Shown here in pieces: positions 11,491-21,342 of a DNA stretch of 42,482 nucleotides. The stretch spans positions 1-42,482 of the forward strand of contig NGBS01000045.1 in NCBI GenBank assembly GCA_002245135.1, given 5' to 3'. Positions within the stretch are counted from its first letter, which is position 1. Every line of letters starts with the position of its first letter. The notes below the pieces were generated by a model. It did no database searches. It worked only from the letters and a program-made list of their open reading frames with translations, and had not been told where the DNA came from. A program made the position numbers and the translations under genes. This DNA is from Proteromonas lacertae. Its lineage: Eukaryota; Sar; Bigyra; Opalinata; Proteromonadidae.

Positions 11491-14400
11491 TTATTTAATG
11501 ATGAAAAATTCTTTACTTAATTCTTTCTTTTCTTCTTCTGAAATACCATCTATTTTTATTATTCCAATTGATGAAAATGTTTCTAAAAATGATTTTAATT
11601 CTGATTTATCTACATCTTCTTTCAATGTTATTGATAATTCCTGTAAATCTTGAAAATACTTTTGATTTTCTATTAATACTTTCAATCCCTTTTCACCCAT
11701 TCCAATATCTATTCAATATATAATAATAATACTATATTCATAAAATACTTGAGAGATTCAATGATATTGGTTCACTGATAAAATTTCTTTTCACAAACAA
11801 ATCTAAATTACTACTTATTATTTTTACTCCTTCACCTCCAATTGGATTATCATGCATTGAAATATGTTTTACATCTTTTGGTAAAGAATCTATCAGCTTT
11901 TTTAACCCTTCATGACTAATTTTGTTATTGGATAAATCAAGATATTCATAGTTAATCTGTTTTATTAAGCAAATGTGAGAATCTTTAATATTCAAATCTA
12001 TTACATTAAAACAATTTAGATATTATACTAGAAAAGTCATATCCTCTAACATGTTTACTTCTTTTCTTTTTAACACAGTAGTCCAAATAATATTCCAATT
12101 CTTCATTTGTCCATGATGAATATTTCATTTGTATGAATGGATATTTATCATTCTCTAATGATTTTGAACAAATCGATTTTAATCCATTCATTCTGATATT
12201 ATTTTCATTTAGTATTATATCACATTTTTTAATTAATTTCAATTTATTTGTTAATAATATCACACTTTCATCATCTATTGATGCATTACTGAAATCCATT
12301 TCATAATAATCACTATTATATCTATACTTCATAAACATTTCTAAATTTTTCAGTAAATACTTAAACGAATCATTGCCAATTACATTGTCTATCAAAAAGT
12401 ATAAAATATTCATTTATACCATGAATGATTATTGTTTCAATATTTTTATTGTTTTCCACATAGTCCATCAAACAACCTACTCCAGACGAAGATAATCCCA
12501 TATCTATAACATGATATTATGATATAATATACTTGAACAATTCATTTCATTTTTATAACCTATTAATAATTCTAAATGAGGAGAGAATAACTTCATCCCT
12601 TTATCTCCTATTGAATTTCCATTTAAATATAGTATTTCAAGTTTTGAAAAAGAAGATAGACTGTCAATCAATACTTCTATACTCTTACATGTTAGTTTAT
12701 TGTCTATGTAATAATTGAAGAGAATCATATATTATACTTCTTAAATCTAATGTCTTTAAAATGCTCAATTCATTGGATCTAAATGAAATGAATGATTTGA
12801 ATAAATCATCATCAATTTCACAATTATTCAGATTCAGTTCATCATCATCATCTTTGATGTATTTGATCAGTTCTGGAATGTCTTTATCTATCAGTAATTC
12901 TTTATTTCCATTAAAATGAAATTGGATTTTTGAAATAGGAAATTTTGAAAATAAAACTTTAAATCCTCTTGAATGAATATTTTTATTATTTTTAATATCT
13001 ATACTGTAAAGATTTGGATATTTATATAATTCTTCTAATAATAGTATCATTGATTCATCATTTAAATTCATTCCTGAAAGATCCAATTCATTGCATAAGA
13101 TTAATAAATGTAAATATGGAAGTAATAACTTGAAGCCTTTTAAACCAATCGGATTTGCTATTTCAGAATAATATTAAAAAGAGTAAAAATACATAAAAGA
13201 TTTACAAATTTCAATTTCATGAAAGGAATTGATTTAACTAATGATTCAACAAAATGAAACTTAAGATTACATCTCCATAAATTTAATTCTTGAAGATTAG
13301 ATAATTGAGAAAAACATGATGCAAAAAATGCTTGACTATGGAAAGGAATATCAATCCAACCTAAAACAATAAAAACGATTAAAAATATACTACAATTCAT
13401 CTTCACTGGATTGACTAGTTTCATTATTCTGAAGAAATAGTTTATCCCTTCTTCACAGAAACAAATACTTTCTGAATTAATACAAATTTCACGATTATCA
13501 TTACCAGACATATGAATATTTAATAACTTTTTATCTAAATAGAAAGCTTTTCGTTTTTCTTTACAGTTGTGATACTTTTTTTGTTTTAGTTTCTTTTGTA
13601 TTAATCCATCACTCTTGTATAATTTCATCATTAACAATATTGCAAATAATACTTCTTTTTGCTTATAATTGTATGATTCTATCAAACTATTTCGAATTTC
13701 TTCTCTCTTTTCACTTTCAAGATAATATTCTAATGAATATATTATTGGCAATGTAACAATTGTATAATCACTATCTACTAATATCTGTTTTCTTTCTTTA
13801 CATATCATTATATTATTATCTTTATCTTTCAACATTTCACTTACTTCTATTACTTCTTTTCTTATCTCCTTTAAACTCATTCTATCTTCATTATTCAATT
13901 TTAACATTCTTTCTATTATTTCTTTCATTGAATTGTCATACTCTATATCAAAACTGTATCTGCATGTGAGAATATTGCTTATGGTTTTAAACATATTATC
14001 ATCTTCTGAAAATGGTAATTTCTTGTTTATCATTTCATATAATATACAACCAATTGACCAAATCACACTTCGATCATTACATTCATATCCAGACAATTCT
14101 TCAGGGCTTTTGTAATTCACATCATATAATCTAATATCTTTTTCTTTTCTCAAAGTATTTAAACCGATATCACATATCTTAATTTCTCCATCTAAACTGA
14201 TTGTATTATTAGAACTCTTCAAATTGTAAACCAATACATTATAATCATCACAATCATCATAATAGTACATATACCACATATTACACTACATACATCACTA
14301 AATGATATACTTCTACATCTAATTATTTCTTCTAAATCTCTATCATAATATTCTCTCGATATTGTGATATAGTCATTTCATTTATTTAATAGAATGATTG

Positions 14401-14666
14401 TAGAAGGACAGACGAAGGAGCTACAACATTCTGATAATAATGTATTGTTCTCAAAGAATTCTAATATCTTCTTTTCTTTTATTTCATTAACATTAAAAAT
14501 TTTAATTGTTTCAAAATCGTTTTGATATTGCAATACCAAATTTATTTCATTATTACTTTTTTCTATTCTTCTTTTTATCTAAAAATAATAATTAATAAAA
14601 TACTTGAATATTAGATGGTAATATCGAGGATTGCATATCATCTACAAGAGAATTAAAGAAATCCAT
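11491..14666 (-). CDS. LRR-pseudokinase paralogue A
   Basis: Same architecture as the downstream paralogue. A short exon 1 (14666 downward, starting MDFFNSLVDDM) is followed by an intron (GTATTT...TTTAG) and a kinase-like domain to about 13500. A linker with FASCFSQLSNL leads to LRR exons ending at TAA at 11491. The kinase keeps SPEELSG and VIWSIGCILYEM. HRD is replaced by LVYNLKSSN and DFG reads CDIG, so it is probably a pseudokinase. At least five LRR introns are phase 1 and fall on the conserved Asn codon of LxLxxN. The LRR half is fully open when spliced (NNKLTCKSIEVLI, NGNSIGDKGMKLF, LSNNKISHEGLKKL). In the N-lobe there is an in-frame TGA at 14378-14380 and an apparent -1 break near 14260. 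Both lie where paralogue B reads through, so the gene is either damaged or mis-assembled. Confidence 0.7.
11507..11670. repeat. 164-bp tract identical to 7781-7944
   Basis: This is the partner tract in the last exon of paralogue A. Identity is complete across 164 bp and ends abruptly at both sides, which fits recent conversion between tandem genes 3.7 kb apart rather than uniform purifying selection. Confidence 0.9.
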
Positions 14667-14740
14667 TTCTCAAGCTTTATTTGATGTTTCAAAAATCTAA
14701 TCGTTTCATAAAATAAAAGAATGAAATATTTTAATAAATA

Positions 14741-14829
14741 GAAAGAATTACCTCCTGAAATTGAAGGATGTAAATTAGTTGAATCATGTGATGATAATAT
14801 GTTAGGTTCAATTGAGTACATTTGAAAAA
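14741..14829 (+). other. Possible isolated relic exon
   Basis: After a TAATAG that looks like an intron end, the plus strand reads open as KELPPEIEGCKLVESCDDN and continues for eight more codons to TGA at 14827-14829. Its composition looks coding, but I find no partner exons nearby and no start. It may be a leftover piece of a lost gene or chance. Function unknown. Confidence 0.25.
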
Positions 14830-14947
14830 ATATAAAAAGTGATATTTTTAATATTAAAATGTTGTATTATGATGATGATAATTTTAAATAATAAAAAGTG
14901 GTGATTTATAAGAAAAGAATGCTTGGTAAAAAAAGAATAAAAATATC

Positions 14948-15020
14948 TCTTCCGGACGGGATTGAACCGTCGACCTTACGGTTAACAGCCGTACGCTCTA
15001 ACCAGCTGAGCTACGGAAGA
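14948..15020 (-). tRNA. tRNA-Asn: tRNA-Asn (anticodon GTT)
   Basis: The 73-nt minus-strand cloverleaf has a 7-bp acceptor stem (TCTTCCG / CGGAAGA). The D arm carries the internal A-box TAGCTCAGCTGGTTAGAGC. The anticodon loop CTGTTAA gives GTT, and the T arm (B-box) reads GGTTCAATCCC. It has no intron and no encoded CCA. It sits between LRR gene A and adenylosuccinate lyase. Confidence 0.95.
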
Positions 15021-15150
15021 TTTGAATTTTATTTTCAATATGCTTTTATAAACTTTATTTTTCTTTATTTCTTTATTTAAGATGAAGAAACCACTATATC
15101 ATTTATATTAAGTTATTTATAACAACACAACAAAATTTCAAAATGAATTC

Positions 15151-16633
15151 TTAGCAAGATACCTTATCTTTATCTTCAATAGCCATTAATTCTTTATTTT
15201 CTTCAAATACTGGGTTAAGATAATCGTTAATAAATTCATCTACTTGTTGAGAACATCTTCCAATGTACAATTTTGGATCTAAAACATTATCAAGCTTATC
15301 ATGAACAGCAGAAAATACAGAATCACCTTTAATCAAATCTAACAAATTATTAGGATTTCCTTTCTCTTTAACTTCTTGAGATGCTTTCATAGATAATTCT
15401 CTAATATGTTCATGTAACACTTGTCTATCACCTCCTGCTTTAACACACTCCATAATTATATTCTCAGTAGCCATGAAAGGTAATTCAGCCTTAATATGAG
15501 ATTCAATAACTTTAGGCCATACAATTAAACCAGATACAATATCTAAAGCGGTTGTAAGGATAACATCAGTAGCTAAGAAGGATTCAGCTAATACTATTCT
15601 TCGATTAGCAGAATCGTCTAAAGTTCTTTCAAACCATTGAATACTTTCAGTCTGATTAGCATTTTGCACATTATTAATCACATATCTTGCTAATGAACAG
15701 ATTCTCTCACTTCTCATTGGATTACGTTTGTAGGCCATAGCGCTTGATCCGACTTGAGTCTTTTCAAATGGTTCTTCAATCTCTTTCAAATTCATTAATA
15801 ATCTAATATCAGTACACATTTTATGTAATGAAGCTGCAATACCACTACAACATTCTAATACCATAGTATCAATCTTTCTAGGGTAAGTCTGACCACAGAT
15901 TGGTATTGTATGCTTGAATCCCATTCGTTCAGTCAACATGTTGTCTAATTTCTTCACTTTTTCACTATCATTGTTGAATAAATCCATAAATGATGCTTGA
16001 GTGCCTGTTGTACCTTTTACACCTCTGAAATATAAGTTTTCGATTTGGTCACAGAGTTTTTGATAGTCTAAAAACAAATTCATTAACCAAATACATGCTC
16101 TTTTCCCGATACTATAGAACATTTATATTATATATATTATACGTTACTAATTGAGCAGGTTGATAATGAGTAAAACCTAAAGTTGGAGTTGCTTTTTGTT
16201 CTAAAGCAAACTTCTTTAATCCATCCATTAAATGTAATAATTTTCTTTTTACTAACATCATTGCTTCTTTTAACATAATCAATTCACTGTTATCACCTAC
16301 ATAACAACTTGTTGCTCCTAAATGGATGATTCCCTTGGCTTTTGGACATTGTACACCGAAAGCGTAGATGTGAGACATAACATCATGTCTTAATTCCTTT
16401 TCTTTTGCTTCAGCTACTTCATAGTTAATATTATCTACATTGGCTTCCATTTCTGCAATTTGTTCATCAGAAATATCTAATCCTAATTCCTTTTCACAAA
16501 TGGCTAATGCAATCCATAATTTTCTCCAAGTTGAGAATTTGAAATGAGGACTCCAGATGTAACTCATTTCTTTGGATGCATATCTTCCTACCAATGGACT
16601 TTCATAGGTATTTCGCTTATCACACTCGGTCAT
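15151..16633 (-). CDS. ADSL: Adenylosuccinate lyase
   Basis: Purine-synthesis enzyme that eliminates fumarate from SAICAR and from adenylosuccinate, acting as a cytosolic homotetramer. Two exons, 16633-16143 and 16111-15151, flank a 31-nt intron (16112-16142, GTATAAT...CTATAG). Splicing joins HYQPAQLVT to IGKRACIWLMN, the conserved family segment. The product is 483 aa, matching the usual eukaryotic length of about 484. Visible motifs are SPLVGRYASKEM at the N-terminus, HDVMSHIYAFG, GIIHLGATSCYVGDN, TPTLGFTHYQPAQ (catalytic-base His region) and the family signature SSAMAYKRNPMRSE with its mobile-loop Ser. It is intact, with a TAA stop. It is divergent from the FERM gene, about 90 bp apart. 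Confidence 0.96.
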
Positions 16634-16720
16634 TCAGCCAATAAATCCAAAATGAATTAATGGGTAAATGACACAAAATGTGAGGTAAAGTACAGGTCAA
16701 ATAGTTAGATAGATTTTTTT

Positions 16721-18037
16721 ATGTCAGAATCAAAAAACACAGTAGAATTAACATTTTTTTTCACGACGTATGTATCGAAGAAACAATTTGAATATGATCC
16801 GGAAAGAACAACTTTCGATGTATGTTGTTTTTGTTACTGAAATAGTTATTATGTCATAAAATATTAGAAGAAGAAAACATCCCACTAGAATTACAAAGTT
16901 ATATGGTTATATACGAGGGTATGAGTGATGCAAGAATTAACGGTATTTGCCCACCTACATGTCGTGTTCAAACATGGAAAGATAAACATCCAAATGATAT
17001 ATTAGTTTTTGCTGTAAGAATTGTAACAGATAAACTATTAAAAATCTCATATACCTGTCCAACACTTCGTTCTTTGTTGTTTAACAGTGTATATATATAT
17101 ATAAATTTATTATATTCTTTCAATAGAGTCAATTCTCTTATATTCATGAAGTAACATATTATACCCAACCAGAAGCAATGTATTTAACTTCACTTCTTTT
17201 AATCACTTTTGATAAAACCAATTTGTATATATATATATATATATATATATAATTGTTATATACTTTAAATAGAGCTTCAGATACTAGACCAGATATCACA
17301 ATCAGAGATTATCTACCAAGATCAATAATAGTAAGAATAGATCAAATCGATAAGAATGAACTATATAATGGAATAAAGACTGTATTTATTTATAATAATT
17401 ATTAATTTATTAAAAATAGAAAGTTATGGATAATTATCGTGCTTATAAGAACAAAACAGATGTATTGTTTCTAGAAGCTGCTTATAAAAGAGAATGGTTT
17501 GGATGTATATTGTATGATGTAAAAGTATATACGTTATTTAATTCTTTTAATATAGCAAAATCAATTTGAAAAGAAATTAGATGAAGTGTTACATTTAGGC
17601 ATTAATCAATATGGAGTACATTTATTTCCTACTGATCTTACAATGGATTATATTTTCTTTCCTTACAGTCAGATAGCTGGTTGGTATAGTGGAAATGGTG
17701 AAGTAGTGTTGAATATATTTGAAATACAATTAATTTTGCATTTAAGAACTAAAGATTGTGAAGATATTGTTCAATTGTTGGATAGTTATTCAAGTGTATA
17801 TTTATTATTATTTATATTATTAATAGATATTATTAAAAGAAAAATCAGAAATAAAAAGAAGGTTAGTATATATATATAAATTAATATTTATTTCAACAGT
17901 TATCATCTAAAAGCAATAATAATAATAATAATAATTACATTACTAAAGATCGTTTGAATAGCAGTAGCAGCAGTGGACCAAAATTCGATTCTCCTAATGT
18001 ATTATTTACAGAAAGAGGGTTTGCAAAATCAAATTCA

Positions 18038-18071
<34 letters not shown>

Positions 18072-18585
18072 GAGTTTATCTGCTTCCAGTCCAAGGTCAA
18101 AATTAACTGATTTACCATTACCATCTCCAGTAGATTTAGGTTTAAAATCACCACCAAATCCTTATAGAGACAGAGTTCATTTATTTTCAGATGGAAAATC
18201 TCCAGAATTAGGAATGAGTGAACAGTTAAAGAGTATTGTAAATAGTAAAAGTTTTAATGAAATTCCTCCTCTTACCAGAGAATTAACAGATTCATCTGCA
18301 AGTTCACCAGAAAACAACAATAGCAATAAGGATAATGAAAATAGTGATAATATAGAAGAATGTAGTATTCAGGAAAATACAAGAAAATCAACTTTAGATT
18401 CTTTGCCAATATTAACTGAATCATCTGATACAAATTCACCTGAAAATAGATGTTTGTATTCTAATACAGAAGATACTGAAGGTTATATCAAACCTAGATC
18501 ATCTTCTGAAAAAGAGAATCATGCAGCTATGACTATAGAAAGGTATTGGAGGAATCATAGAAAAAGACATCATACTTCTGCTTAA
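16721..18585 (+). CDS. FERM-domain protein
   Basis: FERM domains link membranes or receptors to the actin cytoskeleton. All three lobes are visible. F1 is a ubiquitin-like lobe (VELTFFF..., FDLLCHKILEEENIP). F2 is helical (EVTYYTQPEAMYLTSLLLITF, ending near AYKRE). F3 is PH-like (LDEVLHLGINQYGVHLF, FPYSQIAGWYSGNGEVVLNIF, CEDIVQLLDSY). A Ser/Asn/Pro-rich, probably disordered tail follows, ending in an IQ-like ERYWRNHRKRHH. Eight introns: 16820-16845, 17089-17126, 17225-17272, 17382-17419, 17525-17555, 17796-17826, 17862-17899 and 18038-18072 (26-48 nt). All spliced junctions stay in frame, with a TAA stop. No motor or kinase domain is attached, so the exact relative (talin-, myosin- or ERM-like) is unclear. 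The start is the first ATG, upstream of F1. Confidence 0.8.
17226..17251. repeat. (TA)n microsatellite inside an intron
   Basis: A run of about 13 TA units forms the 5' half of FERM intron 3 (17225-17272). The 5' splice GT is part of the run. Confidence 0.85.
18039..18068. repeat. (TA)15 microsatellite forming almost an entire intron
   Basis: Intron 18038-18072 of the FERM gene is 35 nt long and is a TA repeat apart from its first G and the terminal ATAG. A slippage-prone repeat is therefore serving as an intron. Confidence 0.85.
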
Positions 18586-18767
18586 TATATACTGTTGTAA
18601 TAAATTTATATATACATACATTTTAATATATTTGTGTCACGTATGGAATCACATAATTATGTGTATAGGATGAAATATTTTGAAAAAATAAATCAAACAA
18701 GAATCAAATATTGACAAACCATCATCAAATCGAAAAACGTTATTTTTGATTTTGTTTGATTTTTGAA

Positions 18768-21262
18768 ATGATTCCACATCAAACTAAGCCATTTAACTGC
18801 ATACCATATAAAGTGTACCCATTTAAAGAAGATTATGTTGTTACAGGCAGTCACCATTTGAGTGTATGAGATTTTCATTATTATCAATAGGTATATGACA
18901 ATAATATGAAGTTCAAAGCAAAAATAAAAGTTACACCAAATGTGGCAAATATTGTAAGAAAGTTAACAGAATTCAAAGGGAAACTTTATTTAACAGTCAA
19001 TAACAGAATTTGTGTATATTTTATACACTAATTTGCATTTTTATTTTATCATTTAGATTCTTGATGGTGAATATAAGAAATGTGGTGTTCTAGAAGCTCA
19101 CAAATCCTATATTAACACAATAATATCCGTTGGCACAGATTATATAGTAACAGGAAGTGATGATAAATGCATAGGTGTTTGGAATAATAAAGCATTACAA
19201 CCAGCAACACCAAGAGTCCCAGCAACTCCACCAATCTTAGTACCAACAGATATACGAATTAATTCAATAGCTCATTATAAGAACAGACTATATGTTGCAG
19301 GTGATTCTCCCGATGTCAAGGTTTATTCTTTCCCTGAGTGTCAATATATTTATTCTTTAGAAGATGGTCATACTCAAGCATTATTATACTTATTGGTCGT
19401 TCCATACTGTCCAAATCAAATATTATCATGTGGAAGAGATGGAAAAGTGATAATTTGGAATACTGAGACAAAATCAATTTCATTTTCAGTAAACGAATAT
19501 CAAAAACCAATTTCCAGTATAAAGTTCTTTGATTGCAATGTAATGTGTATTGGATGTAGAGATGGTGAGGTTTTATTATATTATTTCGGTTTACCTGACT
19601 TAAAAGAACCAGAACATGTTGCAATAGGAAATGGAGATGAAGATAGTGATTCGTTGGTAATGCCTCAACAGAATACTGATGATTTCGTATGGCAATTGTT
19701 AATCAAATGGAATGAAAAGACTGCTTATGTTACTGATGTGATATTGAAAGGTAATAATTTATATTTATTCTTGAATCAAATGAAGTATGAAGTATATGAC
19801 ATGCCGTTTGATAAACCAACTGATATTCCAAGTGTAGATGTACATGGTATGGAACCAGCTGGTGGAAGTTCAAAATCATTACTAGATAGCGATGATGAAG
19901 AAGTAAATGATGAAGAAAAACCAAAGAAACAAGAGATACAAGAAATAGCACAAGTTTCTACAACAAAGTATTTATTATTTATTATTATTTTAATAAATAG
20001 TCGTGTTTGTAACCGTTGTACAAGAGAATTTGCTACTAAAATGTGTCAAGAATGTAATGCCTATTTCTGTTTAACTTGTTCCAACAGTATTCATCATAAA
20101 CCATTCTTTGGAAATCATAAAGTATTGAATTATGTATTTTGTTGTTTATGTAAAAACGAATTAAAGGATGTATTAGCTGATGTTCATTGTGTTTCATGTA
20201 ATAAAGACTATTGTAATGCTTGCAGTGATGATTTCCATTCATTACCAGATTATCAAATACATCAAGCCACTTTAACATGTTTGACAACCACAAAGAAAGA
20301 AGCTAGTGAATTAGATAAACATGCTGAAGAGAGAGAAAAAGAAAGGACAAACAATAGGTTTGTTATCATCAAGCCATGTTTCACCAATGACAAATATTAT
20401 TGGTATTTCCACATTAGGTATTTATTACACAATCAAAATACACCATGAAGGTATTCCAAAGAAAGATAAATTATTCACCTTAAAAATATTCTGTAAAACC
20501 AAAGCCAATTCTGAATTAAATATCTATGAACAACAGAAATACGAGATGGAATGTATTGAAGCAGTAAGAGATGATAAACCAAGACATCATAATTTAATGA
20601 ATGCAATTGGAATGTTTAAAGATCATCCTTCAGGTATATTTGAATCAGATATGCATAGCTTTATCTATCCACCAATTACTACATTTTTAATAATGGATAA
20701 TTATCCAGCTTTATTGATGAATACTTTACAAACGATTGGTTATCCAAGACCATTTAAAACTATTATACAATATATATGTCAAATGGTTGATTTATTAGCA
20801 TATTTATATAATCATCATAACATTTTATTCCTTGATATTCCATATGATGCTATTTATTTGAAAGAAAATGGTGGTATAGTATTGACTGAGTTTACTGGAA
20901 GTGTGAAAGTTTATAAATCTGATAAATCTGTTGACACTTATAGAATTATTGGAGATAAAACTTATCTAGCACCTGAATTAGTGGATTTATTTGAGAATCA
21001 ATTGACTGCTAGAGTTGTTCCTGAACATTTTGCTAAGCAAACTACATGGATATTAGCAGTGTTTATTTTCAAATTGCTGTTTGGTGTACATCCTTATGCT
21101 AATTATCCTGAATGTACTCCTGATGATATTAATTCCATACCTTCAGAATATCCTGATGAATTTAAACAGTTCTATTATCAGATGATTACTTGGGATAAAG
21201 AAGCAAGAATGGGCTTGGAAGATGTGACTGCATTCTTTAAACAGTATCAAACTAGCTTTTAA
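18768..21262 (+). CDS. WD40 - double B-box - pseudokinase fusion protein
   Basis: WD40-type repeats fill residues 1 to about 330 (YIVTGSDDKCIGVWNN, ILSCGRDGKVIIWNT, GCRDGEVLLYYF). An acidic linker follows (DSDDEEVNDEEK). Then come two B-box-like zinc fingers at 20001-20290 (CNRCTREFATKMCQEC..., CCLCKNEL...VSCNKDYC). A C-terminal kinase fold runs from about 20390 (GISTLGIYYTIK, FTLKIF with the VAIK-type Lys, LAPELVDLFEN). In the catalytic loop HRD reads FLD with no downstream Asn, and DFG is replaced by LTEF, so it should be a pseudokinase. Introns: 18864-18890, 19014-19056 and 19968-20000. The fingers and the kinase lie in frames offset by +1 around 20335-20350, where a 1-nt insertion in an A/G-rich run, or less likely a 16-nt intron, would join them. 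The stop is TAA. It could be a ubiquitin-ligase-like or signalling scaffold. Confidence 0.72.
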
Positions 21263-21342
21263 GTAAAAAATTCTTATTTTATTTTTTGTGGTGTTTGAAA
21301 AAATTAATTCTCATAACCCACATTAATTGAAATTCTTTTTTT

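Noticed and set aside
14898-15080. Plus-strand open frame over the tRNA
   Set aside because: It is the complement of the tRNA-Asn gene and its flanks, not a protein gene.
17089-18072. Frequent GTATATAT...ATAG segments considered as promoters or TATA elements
   Set aside because: Removing them restores conserved protein reading frames in gene after gene, so they are introns, not regulatory sites.
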